Shown: positions 35,449-45,489 of the stretch, one piece after another
How positions within the stretch are numbered: position 1 is the first letter of the stretch
How the letters are laid out: every line of letters starts with the position of its first letter
Assembly (NCBI GenBank): GCA_002077065.1
Contig: NAJO01000015.1
Coordinates: 248,001-312,000, forward strand
From: Cryoendolithus antarcticus
Taxonomy: Eukaryota > Ascomycota > Dothideomycetes > Cladosporiales > Cladosporiaceae
Length of the DNA: 64,000 bases
Reading direction: 5' to 3'
Program-made: the position numbers and the translations under genes
The notes under the pieces: model-generated
Seen by the model: the letters and a program-made list of their open reading frames with translations, nothing else
Told to the model about the DNA's origin: nothing
Database searches by the model: none

Positions 35449-37235
35449 CTAAGCAGCCATATAGCTCTTAACGTCGATCCCCTCCTTCGGGTACTCATCC
35501 ACACTCTTCTCAAACCTCTTCTCAACCTGCTTCAGCACATCCTGATCCTGCTCCGAAGAAACGAAGCTGATAGCCACGCCCTTGGTTCCGAATCGTCCAG
35601 CGCGCCCAACACGGTGGAGGTACGAGTCAGCATCACCCGGCAAGTCGTAGTTGATGGCCAAGTTGATCCTTTCGATATCGATACCACGTCCGAACACGTC
35701 AGTGGAGACGCAGATACGCTCCTTGAACTCCTTGAACTTCTGGTACCGCTTGATGCGCTCCTCTTGGCTGACGCCAGAGTGCACAGCAATCGAGGGGAAG
35801 TTGCACTCGCGGAGGAGCTTGTCAAGCTCGGTGGCGCGGAGGGTGGACTTGACGAAGATGATGACTTGGTTGTACTCGAGCTCATCGAGCAGATCATTGA
35901 GCTTGCGGTTCTTCTCGGCTTCGGTGAGCTTGATGTAGTATTGCTGCAGGCCGTAGAGCGTAAGCTTCTTCTCGTCGGACTCGATGAGCTCCTCTTGATT
36001 GCGCATGAATTTGCGGCAGATGGGGAGGGTCTCGGCGGAGAAGGTCGCGCTGAACATCATCACTTGCTTTTGGGTGGGAGTAGCGCGGAAGATCTCTTGC
36101 ACGTCGCGGCGCATGTCTGTCGTTCTTATTAGTCATGTCCTTGCGAGGATGATAGTTTTCTACCCACCAATCTGGTCCAACATCTTGTCACACTCGTCGA
36201 GCACGAAGCGGTTCACGCTGCCGAGGCGGAGGTGCTTGTCGCGCACAAGGGCGTTGAGGCGGCCAGGAGTACCGACAATAATGTGCGGGTGCGTCTCCTT
36301 ATTCTGCAGCATCGTGATGTCGTTCTGGATCGGGGTGCCTCCGTAGAAGACCGCGGTCTTGACATCGGGAAGATACTTGCTGAAGCGGGCGTACTCGTTC
36401 TTGATCTGGAAGGCGAGCTCACGGGTGTGGCAGAGGACGAGAACTGAGGTTTCGCCGGCGATCGGCTCGATCTGCTGCAGAGTCGCCAGCACGAAGATGG
36501 CTGTCTTGCCCAAACCGGACTTTGCCTGTCCAATAAGATCGGTTCCGAGTATGGCGATGGGCAGAGCGTCTTGCTGGACTGGAGGTCATGATGTCAGATT
36601 GTGTGCTCCCTCGTGAAGTGTATCGCGCGTAGTGCCAAGCGTCCGTCTCGTCATCTTCCCTCCTCGCAAATCAAGCAAAGCTTCCCGCCAAGCGTCTCGG
36701 TCGCAGCGCATCGCGCATGCTCGTTGAGTCACCGCACCGCATGCAACGACAGTCCGAAGACCACACAGCCCGCTTTACGCGATTGTAGCTGAGAGCTTGA
36801 GCTCTGCTCATGCCTGGCGTGCGCTGCGACCAGCAGCCTTCCTCGACAGCTTGTCCCGACACAGGCGTATAGTGCCGCAGACAGAGGCTGCCTCGTTGTC
36901 GGTGTTTCCGCTTTCCCTCATTGATACTACCCTCGTGTTTCTCTGACGCAGACGGACGCTCGGCATTTCGGGACTCGCAATGGACAGGTGGGCAACTAAC
37001 TCTTGGAGGGATGCTCGAAACCGCAGTCGGTGATGGCCTTTAGCAGCTCCGGCCTGAGCAAGAAATCGCGGAAGGTGCTGCTGTGGATTCCCACGTAGGA
37101 GCCCTTGGCATCCTTGCTGTCGGCTCCAGCATCGCCCTTCTTGGCATCTCCATTCGTCGCGGTTCCGGTGGCAGTGGCGTCAGTTGCCTGAAGTTCCTCG
37201 TCGGAGTAATCGATGAGATCCTCCTCGGCAGACAT
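35449..37235 (-). CDS. sub2: ATP-dependent RNA helicase SUB2 (UAP56)
   Basis: DECD-box helicase of the TREX complex, needed for spliceosome assembly and mRNA export. Exons 37235-37001, 36578-36168, 36116-35449; 437 residues, the normal SUB2 length. Introns are 422 nt (GTTAGT...CAG) and 51 nt. Walker A A-K-S-G-L-G-K-T is at 97-104, motif Ib T-P-G-R at 182-185, DECD at 206-209, then S-A-T, and in the second RecA domain [11 protein letters not shown] and H-R-V-G-R-A-G-R. The N-terminus ([11 protein letters not shown]) is typical. The first splice gives I-Q-Q where most orthologues have V-Q-Q in the Q motif. Shares a divergent promoter with RPR2. Confidence 0.95.
36579..37000 (-). other. Long first intron of SUB2
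   Basis: 422 nt, seven to eight times the usual intron size here, placed just before the Q motif. Donor GTTAGT, acceptor CAG. I looked for box C/D-like snoRNA signals and found no convincing pair. Confidence 0.75.
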
Positions 37236-37680
37236 GGTGATGGCGTGAAGTGAGGCTCAGGGTCTTTGTCGTGGGGTGTAGTGTCGGCTGCCTCGGTAGA
37301 GTGTGAGATATTGCGTGATCTGTCAAAGATCGTGCGGAGTGTCGGAGGGTTGAATGGAAGGGGTCTGGCGAAGGTGAGGTGATGATGGAGAGGAGGTGAA
37401 CAATGTTGTCGCGCGGAAAGCCTTGCGTGTCGCACATGCACGGACATCACAGGATGCCAAGACGCTAGCAAGGTTGCTGAGTCACCCTTGCACAATGAGA
37501 TCAGAACTTCACTCGATGAGTTTCACTCATATTCGGTAGTTTCTGCGATAAGTGAGCATGAGACTTCAATAGCGCAGCTCATTACAGTAGGCCGACATAA
37601 TGGACCTCTCACGGATCCGGAACGCATTGCAGAATCCTGCCATCAGCACGCCTTGAGAAGAAGTGAGCTGTGCCCTAGCC
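37236..37680. promoter_or_regulatory. Bidirectional promoter between SUB2 and RPR2
   Basis: 445 bp between two ATGs facing apart. Both genes serve RNA processing. No clear TATA box; no coding frame of note. Confidence 0.5.
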
Positions 37681-38340
37681 ATGGGCAAAGGCAAAAACTC
37701 CAAAGGCGCTGTCTCCAAGCACAGCCAGGCTCGCATTGATCACCTCCAACGCATCGCTCAGTACTTGACCAAGCAAGCGCTCTCGGTAAACGACAATCCA
37801 CCCTCTCGCCCAGCAGATGATGCTTCGCCACCGAACTATGAACCCAACGGACTGGTGTCGATCTCTGACGAAAACAAAACGCCTGCTGTAGAGCAACACC
37901 CCACTCTTCCAGGCCCAGTAATCCCAGCTACCGCAGCTGAGCCGAGCTCTACCTTTCCTGGCCTCCCAAATCTCTACACCGTACATCTCACGTCCATCGC
38001 CCGCAAGACCCAAATCCGGCTTCCACCCCGAGTCAAGCACGGTATCTGCAAACGCTGCTCTTCGCCCCTCCTATCGGGTCTGACGTCCAACTCTCGGATC
38101 GAGAACTCGAGTCGTGGAGGCTCGAAGTCTTGGGCGGACGTACGGGTTGTGGACTGTTCGAAGTGTGGGGCGGGGCGAAGGGTGCCCGTTGGTGCGAAGA
38201 GGCAAGAGGGCAAGGCGAAGCGGGAGGGCGGGAGGGAAATGATGACGAAGACGAATGCAGCTGTTCCAGAGCAGGTAAATGGGCAGAAATGGAAAGTAGA
38301 GAGAGCAGATGCTGAGTTGACGGCGGGTGTTGCGGAGTAA
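37681..38340 (+). CDS. rpr2: RNase P subunit Rpr2 (Rpp21/Snm1 family)
   Basis: Protein subunit of nuclear RNase P, which trims tRNA 5' ends. 219 residues, one exon. The N-terminus has the H-x-x-x-R-I-x-x-L-x-x-I helix of the family. The zinc ribbon uses Cys123/Cys126 and Cys159/Cys162, between which lies R-I-E-N; L-P-P-R-V-K-H precedes the first pair, and the segment after the last pair ends R-x-P-V-G-A-K-R-Q. A Pro/Ser-rich insertion separates the helix from the zinc ribbon, which is longer than in yeast. I start at ATG 37681, the first in frame. The 3' end lies 112 bp from the Nup53 stop. Confidence 0.85.
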   Translation: MGKGKNSKGAVSKHSQARIDHLQRIAQYLTKQALSVNDNPPSRPADDASPPNYEPNGLVSISDENKTPAVEQHPTLPGPVIPATAAEPSSTFPGLPNLYTVHLTSIARKTQIRLPPRVKHGICKRCSSPLLSGLTSNSRIENSSRGGSKSWADVRVVDCSKCGAGRRVPVGAKRQEGKAKREGGREMMTKTNAAVPEQVNGQKWKVERADAELTAGVAE

Positions 38341-38452
38341 CTTTCGCCGATGTCATCTTAATGTACATACTTCTCACGCCGCCGGACTTCCCGGTCGCTG
38401 TGGCTCTACCACTGTGAACGCCTAATAATGTTACAATTGTCTCATCAAGGCT

Positions 38453-39763
38453 CTACTCCCCCTTCAACCCACAAACATCCCACCCCATCACCTTGTCCAC
38501 CCAAAACGCAATCCTCCAATATACCCCCGCCCGTTCCCAATCGAACTTCCCATCCCCCGTCCGCGGCACAGTCGCCCCAATGATCTCGCTCCCGCTCAGC
38601 CACGCCATCCAGCTTTGCTTCGGCTGCTTGGGCATGAGCGCCATATCAGCCGGTAGAAGCTTCGCCGGCGTAGCGCCAGCAATGCGCGTTAGTCGCGGGG
38701 CGGCGGGAGTCTGAAGTGCCGATGAGGAAGCAGAGGTCTGGAGCGCGGTGGAGGAAGCAGGAGTCTGCAACGCCGTGGATTGTCGCGCAGAGCGCAGCAA
38801 CCGACCAGCATCTGGCGTGCTTGGCCAGCGACCAATGCCTTGGGGCGTAGCATCGTCCGCTGCGCCTGCCACCGTGCCTGAACTCATCGTCTCCTCTGTC
38901 TCGCCATCGCGCTCCCCGCTCTCGACCTGCACCGCCGTCCCAGTCGTAGTCGAGAACGTCATCGGCAGCGCATCCCCCGTGATCTGCGCCCCCGCATTAC
39001 TCGCCCATATAACTTCATCCCTCTGCGGTCCCGCGCCGCGCCAGAACTCTGCATAAACTAGACAGCCTTTAATTTTATGCGGGCTCTTCTCCACCGCCAA
39101 GGTAGCCGCCCCGAGGGAGTCGAAGGTGACTTTTACCCAGTGCTCCCCTCCCGCGAATCTGTTCTTCCGCCCCAAGCTAGCTTTACTCAGACTCCGCTGC
39201 GCCGCTAGGCGGTGCTTCGTCCGTAGCAGATCCGGTCGGGCGGTTGGAGGGTGCCGTTCATAGTCCTCCAGTACCACACCCCCCGATACCGTCTCATAAA
39301 AGTCCAGCGCTGCGTACTGTGAAGCCGGGCTGAAACCATAGAGCAGCACCTCCGTTGGCTCCGTCTCCACAACACTCTGCACCACCACCGCCTGACTCCC
39401 CTTCACTTCTGCTGTCTTCGCCCCCTCCTCCCTCTCCCCTCCCTGCCCGCCCCGCATACGCAAAAACACCTCATCCTCCGCCCTCTGCACCTCAGCCTTC
39501 AATCTATCTTCCTCTTTCCTCGGCTCCGCTGTCTTACTCCTACTTCTACTAGTCCCTCTTCTCCGTATGCTGCGGCCGAAAGGGCCAGACTCCTTTTCGG
39601 TGGTGTGACGTTCCGAGCGCAAAAGGTCTGCGGGAGGCATATGGGAGGAGGAGTAGCCCCAGGGGAGCTGGGCGTTGGTAAGGGAGTCTGTGTAGCGTTC
39701 GTGCTCGGGGACGGCGTGGATCTGCATGCCCCGGCTGAAGGGGGAGGGATTGTGAGGGTTCAT
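38453..39763 (-). CDS. nup53: Nucleoporin of the Nup53/Nup35 family
   Basis: Structural nucleoporin whose RRM-like (MPPN) domain dimerises and whose C-terminal helix contacts the nuclear membrane. 436 residues, one exon. The RRM-like domain spans about residues 136-245: V-L-L-Y-G-F-S, then W-V-K-V-T-F-D-S and the L-V-Y-A-E-F-W strand. Downstream, S-T-A-L-Q-T-P-A recurs three times with small changes (about 330-352). The last 30 residues form an amphipathic helix-like end with W-R-I-A-F-W-V-D-K-V-M-G-W, consistent with membrane binding. The N-terminal third is basic and charged. Confidence 0.82.
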   Translation of the reverse strand: MNPHNPSPFSRGMQIHAVPEHERYTDSLTNAQLPWGYSSSHMPPADLLRSERHTTEKESGPFGRSIRRRGTSRSRSKTAEPRKEEDRLKAEVQRAEDEVFLRMRGGQGGEREEGAKTAEVKGSQAVVVQSVVETEPTEVLLYGFSPASQYAALDFYETVSGGVVLEDYERHPPTARPDLLRTKHRLAAQRSLSKASLGRKNRFAGGEHWVKVTFDSLGAATLAVEKSPHKIKGCLVYAEFWRGAGPQRDEVIWASNAGAQITGDALPMTFSTTTGTAVQVESGERDGETEETMSSGTVAGAADDATPQGIGRWPSTPDAGRLLRSARQSTALQTPASSTALQTSASSSALQTPAAPRLTRIAGATPAKLLPADMALMPKQPKQSWMAWLSGSEIIGATVPRTGDGKFDWERAGVYWRIAFWVDKVMGWDVCGLKGE

Positions 39764-40173
39764 GGCTGTTTGCGAGGCAGAGAGGTTGTGCAGAGACTTT
39801 GGGAAACTGTGAAGGAGTATGTACAGGGATTGCCAGACAAATGGACGTGGGTAGACAAAAAGTTCGAGGTTGATGTTTACTGAGCTGCGGTCTGTGCGCG
39901 TCGTGTGGGCAGGAAGCGCGTTTCGTCAGGGTTCAATACATGTACGGGCATTCACTTCACGTCCAATATGAGGCGTACGGTACGTGGGCGGATGACGACG
40001 CCGCAGTCTTGCAGCGTACAATGTATGTATACACACAGTGTTTGTCGCGCTCGGGCGAACTGCGCCGGACCGGGATCTGTTGTAGAGGTATGTGATGCTC
40101 TATACAGAGCTTCCCTATGCTTGACCACGGCGTCACGGTGACATAGGTCTTGCTCAACACAGCAGTCTCGGCC
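39764..40173. other. Short intergenic region
   Basis: About 410 bp between the Nup53 start and the WASP stop, both minus strand. Nothing recognised besides presumed promoter and 3' UTR. Confidence 0.55.
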
Positions 40174-42197
40174 TCACCAGTCATCGTCGTCCTTCTCATC
40201 ATCTGCAATTCCGTCAGCACTTCGCTCTTAAATCTCATCACACTCAGACCCAGACAGAACTTACCACTATGACTAACCTTACTCTTCCTCGCCGCCAATG
40301 CACTCGCCAACGCCCCAGCCAACCCTCCTTCCGCAGCACCTCCACTCGGTGCCGCACTGCCAGCTGCCGGTGCAGCCGGTTCACTCCCGGGAACCGCAGC
40401 AGCACTGCGGTCCTTCTTCTCCTGATCGCTCACCTTCTTCAGCCTAGCACCCTTCTGGATATCCGCCAGTAAGCCGCCACGACCTGGCACGGGAACGCTA
40501 GGGAGCGAGGGGACAGAGTCTGCGGGTAATGCGGGCTCGCCGCGGGAGGGCATTGGTGGGGGAGGAGGAGGGCCAGAGGATGAGGGTGGCATTGGGGGAG
40601 GAAGCGGTGGGCCGGAGGACGTTGGTGGGAGAGGTGGTGGAGGTGGCGGACCTGATGAAGTCGGAGGTAATGGTGGTGGCAAGGGTGGGCCGTTCGATGA
40701 TGAGGGCGGTGGAGGGACGGATCTCGTGTTGGATGGTGGCAGAGGTGGTGGAGGTGGCGGAAGGTAGTCTGTGCTTGAAGCTGCGTTCCGGGGTGGAGGT
40801 GGTGGAGCATATTCCGTAGAGGGCGCTGCATTTCGAGGTGGAGGAGCAGGAGGCATACCCACCAAAGCCGCTGAGTTCGCCTGATACGTGCTGTCTCGAG
40901 GTGGCGGTGGAGGTGGCACGCCGCCTGAGCGTGCTGGAGGTGGAGGTGGACCTGATGGGATTCTCGAGCCGGCAAACGGTGGTGGGACGCCGAACCTGCC
41001 AGGCGATGGGGTGTGCTCCTCCTCAAGCGGCGTCTTGGGCGGTCGAGGAGGAGGTGGTGGACCCGGGGTTGATTGACTTGTAGCTCTCGCGCGTGCAGGA
41101 GGCGCAGGAGATGCTGCGAATTTGCCAGCGTCTGCAAGTGGGGGCGGAGCTCGGAAGCGCGGCCTTGGAGGAGATGGCGCGCGTGGAGGACTAGGAGACG
41201 GACTTGGCGGTCGCTGTATAGTCGGCACTGCACCTCCTGCTGTCCGTCTCGATGGTGGAGGTGCAGGAGGAGGACCTCGCTTCGAAGCTCCCCCAGATGA
41301 GCCTGTGTGTTGAGGACTGAGATTTCCAGGTGGAGGTGGTGGCGGTGCTCTTGCAGAACGCTCCCTCTTCTCTGCCTCCGCGGCCGCCGTAGCCTTGTGC
41401 TGCTCGAGATATGTCTTGATGAACCCAGCGTTCTCCTCAATCTGATCCGCTGTAATTCCCATCTCCTCCAGCTCTCTTAACACAGTCTGCACATCTGGAT
41501 CGCTCAGATCGATGCCCGAAGTGTTTGACCTCGCGACTGAAGGTGGTCTTGCAGGCGATCCAGGCGTCGAAGCGTGTATCTCCACCCCTCTAGGCGGAAT
41601 GATACTCTGCGGTGGCCCCTGCTGTGAAGTCGTGCTATTCCTGTGCCCGCCCCCAAGCAAGTTTCCCAGCCCAAATCTCGACTTATGCGCCCCGCCTCCA
41701 CCACCCCCTGCAGCACCTCCAGCATACTGCCCACCACCTCCCCCTCCTCCCCCATAACTACTCTGCACCGCCACACTAGCAAACGCTTTCCCCTTCGTGC
41801 CCTTCGCAGCATTCTTCTCCCGCTCGTCGACCTTCTTCCGGAACTGTTTCGCCTCCTTCTCATCCGCAAAGCTCAGCCCCGCCAAACACTCCTCCAACTC
41901 AAAGCTATGGAAATACGTCCTGTCTTGATTATACTGGAAGGTGTCGTAGATCTCCTGGTCCCAGAGGACTCCTCTACTCGAAGGCGAGACGTCTACCAGC
42001 TTGATCCAGAAGGTGTTGCCGACGAGGTCGTTGGCTAGGACTGCGGCGCCTTGGAGGCCGGTGTAGGTCCATTGGGAGCGGTTGGAGGGGTGGGCGATGT
42101 AGAGTTTTGCGACAGCGACGGCGTGGATTTTGTTGGAGGCTTTTGGGACGGTGCGTTTGACGATTTGTTTGTCATCGTCGGTGAGGATGGAGGGCAT
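40174..42197 (-). CDS. las17: WASP/Las17 homologue, Arp2/3 activator
   Basis: Drives branched actin assembly at endocytic sites. Exons 42197-40265 and 40202-40174 (intron 62 nt); 653 residues. The N-terminal WH1 domain covers about residues 10-140 (with W-x-Y-T-G-L-Q-G and Y-x-x-D-R-x-Y-F-H-S-F). A Gly-rich stretch, a short helical segment (D-L-S-D-P-D-V-Q) and a very long proline-rich region with many P-P-P-P runs follow. Then comes a WH2 motif (G-L-L-A-D-I-Q-K-G and L-K-K-V). The tiny last exon adds D-D-E-K-D-D-D-D-W, the acidic tail with terminal Trp that binds Arp2/3; without the splice this end would be lost. No CRIB/GTPase-binding domain is evident, as in yeast Las17. Confidence 0.93.
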
Positions 42198-43050
42198 GGC
42201 TGCTGGTGTTGTGGAATGAGCTCTATCTCATGGCGTGCATGTCGCCAAGTGGTATGGACGATTCAAACGGAATGTGTGATGCTCATAGACCTTGCTTCGA
42301 GCTCTCAAGCGCCACTATTCCAAGCTCGCGTGCCGACTTCGAGGTCGTGTATGCATGAGGCATCACCCAGGCCATTACTGCGGCTTGAGAGTTGACGTAC
42401 GCTGCTCTCACCAAGTCTTGGCACTCTTGCGTCTACAATGTAAGTTACACATTATAAGATTTCCTCGCCTCTACCATACGGTACCACAGCCGAAGTCGAA
42501 CGTGTGAGAATCTCCCCTGCCTGAGCAGTCAATGGGCGACAATTTGCTCCCGGACGATCACGGTGCTCACGTGCCAATTTTTCGAGCCCACGAGGCAAGA
42601 CTATGAATCAGCCAGATCGCGTCGCGCGGCACAAAGGTCATCAACTCCGGGAAGCTTCGGTCTCTGGAGAGGTCCCCGTCATGGAGATCGCGTCTCGACT
42701 GCCGTTCTGCACACCGCGTATCAAGCATAGCACATCGTTGAGCGGACCTGCTGCCGACCTACGTTTCATCCGCGAGCAAACTCCCGCTTGGCCGCTCGTG
42801 AAACCCCCGCCTGGTCATTGACATGTACATCACGCATAGCACTGACCATCAGCTCGACATCGTAAGTCCGAATGCAGAGGTCAGCATGACTCTCGAGTAT
42901 GGCATTCGATGAGCGCCAACTGTAAGTTTCTTATCTCGATATATCGACACTTCCCTACCTTGAAAGGTGCACTTTCTCTTTCCTTCTTCCGTGTCAACAC
43001 GTCTCTCTTCTCCCTCGTACTTCGCGGTAATGTTTGCATGCTCAGTCAAG
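42198..43050. other. Divergent intergenic region
   Basis: About 850 bp between WASP (minus) and an unknown membrane protein (plus). A pyrimidine-rich stretch lies just upstream of the latter's ATG. No other feature. Confidence 0.55.
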
Positions 43051-43728
43051 ATGGCGAACACAACAGCAGACCTGATGAGCGATATCTTCGAATTCTTCGG
43101 CAACCCTGCTGTACAACCAATCCTCCTCTTTGCCGCACTTACCATCCTCTTCCTTGCCGCCATCCTCTCCTATAAGTACAACAGCGGCCAGCCCCTCCTT
43201 TGGACTTCCGGCATTCTCCTACAGGCCATGGTACCAGTCCTCTACCACCAGCTCTCGGAAAATCACATCATCGACCTCCCGCTCTGGGTCAGCATCGAGA
43301 TGATTTTTACGCAGTACGCGCACGCCGGCCATCAGTGCTACTACGTTCTTACTGGTGTTCTGCGCAGGAATACGGTGTTCTGGTCCAGGACTGTGTGGCT
43401 GTGTGGGATGTGGGGAGTTGCGCTTGTGATTGTGGAGGGTTTGGTGTCCGTGGGGCATTATGAGAAGGTGAGGATTGCTTCAGAGGCAAGGAGTGGAAGG
43501 CGAGCTGATGAGTGGCAGATCATGTATCACTTACTTGCTTCGAGCGGGTTCGCGATTGTACATCTACTATGCAGTGTTGCAGTCGGCCGCGAAACCCGTG
43601 AGCTCGTCCACAAGCCTGCATCGGTCGAGCGTGATCTTGAGAAGTGTAAGCCCGGGACACCAGCAACATACACACAAGACAAGACTGCGAAGTCACCCTA
43701 CGAATTCGCGGTCCAGAACGAGGCGTGA
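43051..43728 (+). CDS. Hypothetical multi-pass membrane protein
   Basis: 225 residues, one exon. Hydrophobic segments near residues 20-42, 47-70, 80-100, 112-140 and 165-185, followed by a hydrophilic charged tail: about five membrane spans. No family recognised. ATG at 43051 has adenine at -3 and G at +4; an in-frame ATG at 43030 would add seven residues. Lies 266 bp upstream of another membrane protein on the same strand, but the two share no obvious sequence. Confidence 0.6.
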   Translation: MANTTADLMSDIFEFFGNPAVQPILLFAALTILFLAAILSYKYNSGQPLLWTSGILLQAMVPVLYHQLSENHIIDLPLWVSIEMIFTQYAHAGHQCYYVLTGVLRRNTVFWSRTVWLCGMWGVALVIVEGLVSVGHYEKVRIASEARSGRRADEWQIMYHLLASSGFAIVHLLCSVAVGRETRELVHKPASVERDLEKCKPGTPATYTQDKTAKSPYEFAVQNEA

Positions 43729-43994
43729 AACGTACGCTGGAAAGCGCTGGAAGTCACACCCGTTCGGTCTTGAAAGTGGGGCGTGCATATGCAGGTACAC
43801 ATCAAGCTGCTCTCAGCTACTTCGAGGCATGTTTACTTATGCCAAACGCGGTAAAGCAACTCTGGCAAGTCCTTGGGATGCGCTCTCAGTATTCGACACT
43901 ACTAGCTCGCTGGCGGTCGGTAATCAGACTAAGTGATGGTTTGAGTAGCGCGGCAAATTAAGGATAGCTCCCGGAAACACGAGCCCTATCGCCC

Positions 43995-44945
43995 ATGGCT
44001 CTCACAGGCTCTCTTAGTCTCGTCGGCCTGCTCGTGCTGGCAGATCTCGACTACGTCGCCTGGCGTACAGCTCTGACTGGCACCTCGTCATGGCTCGATT
44101 CTTTGGTGCTCTGCCCTGGCCTGCATCGCCAGCATGACGCGCAGCACTTGGCGCACGGCGAGTTCCCAGCTTGTGCGGCCATGACTACCGGCTACGTCTT
44201 CCGAGTCGAGAATCCCGCGACAGTCGGGTACTTACAGAGAGTCAGCAGGACGGGATACTTGACGAACCTGACCGTTCACGATCTGCGCAACGGACACGCA
44301 TCTACCCTGGCCGCGACGAGAGCTGCTACCACTCTTTTGCAACTCACGGCTGCCTGCACTATAGCTGGCATAAGCATCCTGATCTACGTTCTCGACGTCT
44401 ATGCCCTAGCTTACCTCGCTACCCTGATCTTCATCCGCCTCGTCAACACCGCCATCATCCGTCGTCAAGTCGACATCGACTGGCATGGCGCTTCCGAGCC
44501 CGGTGTAAAAGGCGACCTCTTCATCCTCCTCAGCTATGATCGCTGGGTCCGGGTCAGAGGCTACGTCGACGATCTGAAGGTTATCACGTCAGGGCGATGG
44601 CTGCGTGAAGCAACACCGCTCGAAGAGGCTCTGATGGGTGTGGCGACAATTTTGGCGTGGAGCAGTCCGATGTTAGCTGCTGCCGCGAGCCACGTGGGTC
44701 AGATTGTGATTCTGGGGCTTCTGGTGGGAAATGCGGTGCTGCTGGGTTGGGCGAATGCGAAGACGCATGTGCTGCGGTTGAAAGGGAAGGTATTGAGGAG
44801 CGAGCGACAATTGAAGTACGAGAGACGAAAAATCTTGGCTGAACAGCTGATCGAGGAGAGTGGCAGAGATGACTGGGCGATTGCGATGGCGCTCGTACCG
44901 CCGAAGAGCAATGGGAGTCAGTACGCAGGCGGCGCAGTAATGTGA
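43995..44945 (+). CDS. Hypothetical integral membrane protein
   Basis: 316 residues, one exon. An N-terminal hydrophobic start, a soluble part, two close hydrophobic segments around residues 110-160, a conserved-looking soluble loop (K-G-D-L-F, then D-R-W-V-R and D-D-L-K), two further hydrophobic segments around 215-255, and a basic C-terminal helix (L-K-G-K-V-L-R-S-E-R). This arrangement is one I associate with widespread uncharacterised membrane proteins of filamentous fungi. No function can be given. Confidence 0.6.
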   Translation: MALTGSLSLVGLLVLADLDYVAWRTALTGTSSWLDSLVLCPGLHRQHDAQHLAHGEFPACAAMTTGYVFRVENPATVGYLQRVSRTGYLTNLTVHDLRNGHASTLAATRAATTLLQLTAACTIAGISILIYVLDVYALAYLATLIFIRLVNTAIIRRQVDIDWHGASEPGVKGDLFILLSYDRWVRVRGYVDDLKVITSGRWLREATPLEEALMGVATILAWSSPMLAAAASHVGQIVILGLLVGNAVLLGWANAKTHVLRLKGKVLRSERQLKYERRKILAEQLIEESGRDDWAIAMALVPPKSNGSQYAGGAVM

Positions 44946-45151
44946 AAGGGCCAGTAATGGTCATGTACGGTGGCGCTGATTGAGATCAGTTATGCGAACA
45001 ATCCTTCACACTTCCTCCAGAATGTTGAACAGTCAGTTTTGCTTGGAAGAGCTGTTTCAATGTAGTAGGGCGAGGCCAATCATGCGGGTCCAGCCGGTGG
45101 CTCTGACATTGTAGACTATAATGAATTTTGAGACGATGCTGTCGTCCTCCG

Positions 45152-45239
45152 TCCCGCCTGGCACAATTGGCTAGCGCGTGAGACTTTTACAATGTAAAGC
45201 TGCATCTCAAGGTTGAGAGTTCGAACCTCTCGGTGGGAG
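45152..45239 (+). tRNA. tRNA-Lys(UUU) with a 14 nt intron
   Basis: Folds as a full cloverleaf: seven-pair acceptor stem (one G-T), D arm with loop AATTGGCTA and one mismatch, anticodon stem TGAGA/TCTCA, T arm GAGAG-TTCGAAC-CTCTC, discriminator G. Without the intron it is 74 nt. The loop reads C-T-T-T-T-A, intron, A, so the anticodon is TTT. The intron (about 45192-45205) lies one base 3' of the anticodon as in all nuclear tRNA introns, and its GTAAA can pair with TTTAC around the anticodon, the usual pre-tRNA fold. Confidence 0.9.
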
Positions 45240-45245
45240 TTGACG

Positions 45246-45249
45246 TTTT
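45246..45249 (+). terminator. Pol III terminator of the tRNA gene
   Basis: A run of four T starts seven bases after the tRNA 3' end. Confidence 0.6.
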
Positions 45250-45400
45250 GCGCATCATTGGTATCTCCCTTTGACGTCAGACATGTTGTTTTGTCATGTT
45301 TGAACACATATGTGTATGTCCCCAAAAGGGAAGTTCTGTTGGTAAGGAAGGAGCGACTGAGGTCGCACTTGCCTGTGTAGCCAGACTCACGAACTTCACC

Positions 45401-45417
45401 GAGAGGTTCGAACTCTC
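45401..45417 (+). other. T-arm-like hairpin, possible tRNA remnant
   Basis: GAGAG, GTTCGAA, CTCTC forms a five-pair stem with a seven-base loop of T-arm type, nearly repeating the T arm of the tRNA 180 bp upstream, and is followed by a T run at 45420. No cloverleaf can be built around it. Confidence 0.3.
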
Positions 45418-45489
45418 ATATTTTTACACTTGCATGTTTCACAGTTTCATACTTCATGTAGATCGATGAATTCAATTGCTGTGTTTAAT

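Noticed and set aside
35371..36132. 253-codon plus-strand frame
   Set aside because: Antisense shadow of the SUB2 last exon.
36579..37000. snoRNA hosted in the long SUB2 intron
   Set aside because: No paired C/D or H/ACA boxes at correct spacing were found by eye on the gene strand.
40439..41440. 333-codon minus-strand frame rich in His, Leu and Arg
   Set aside because: It is a shifted frame of the proline-rich part of the WASP gene; composition follows from the repeated proline codons.
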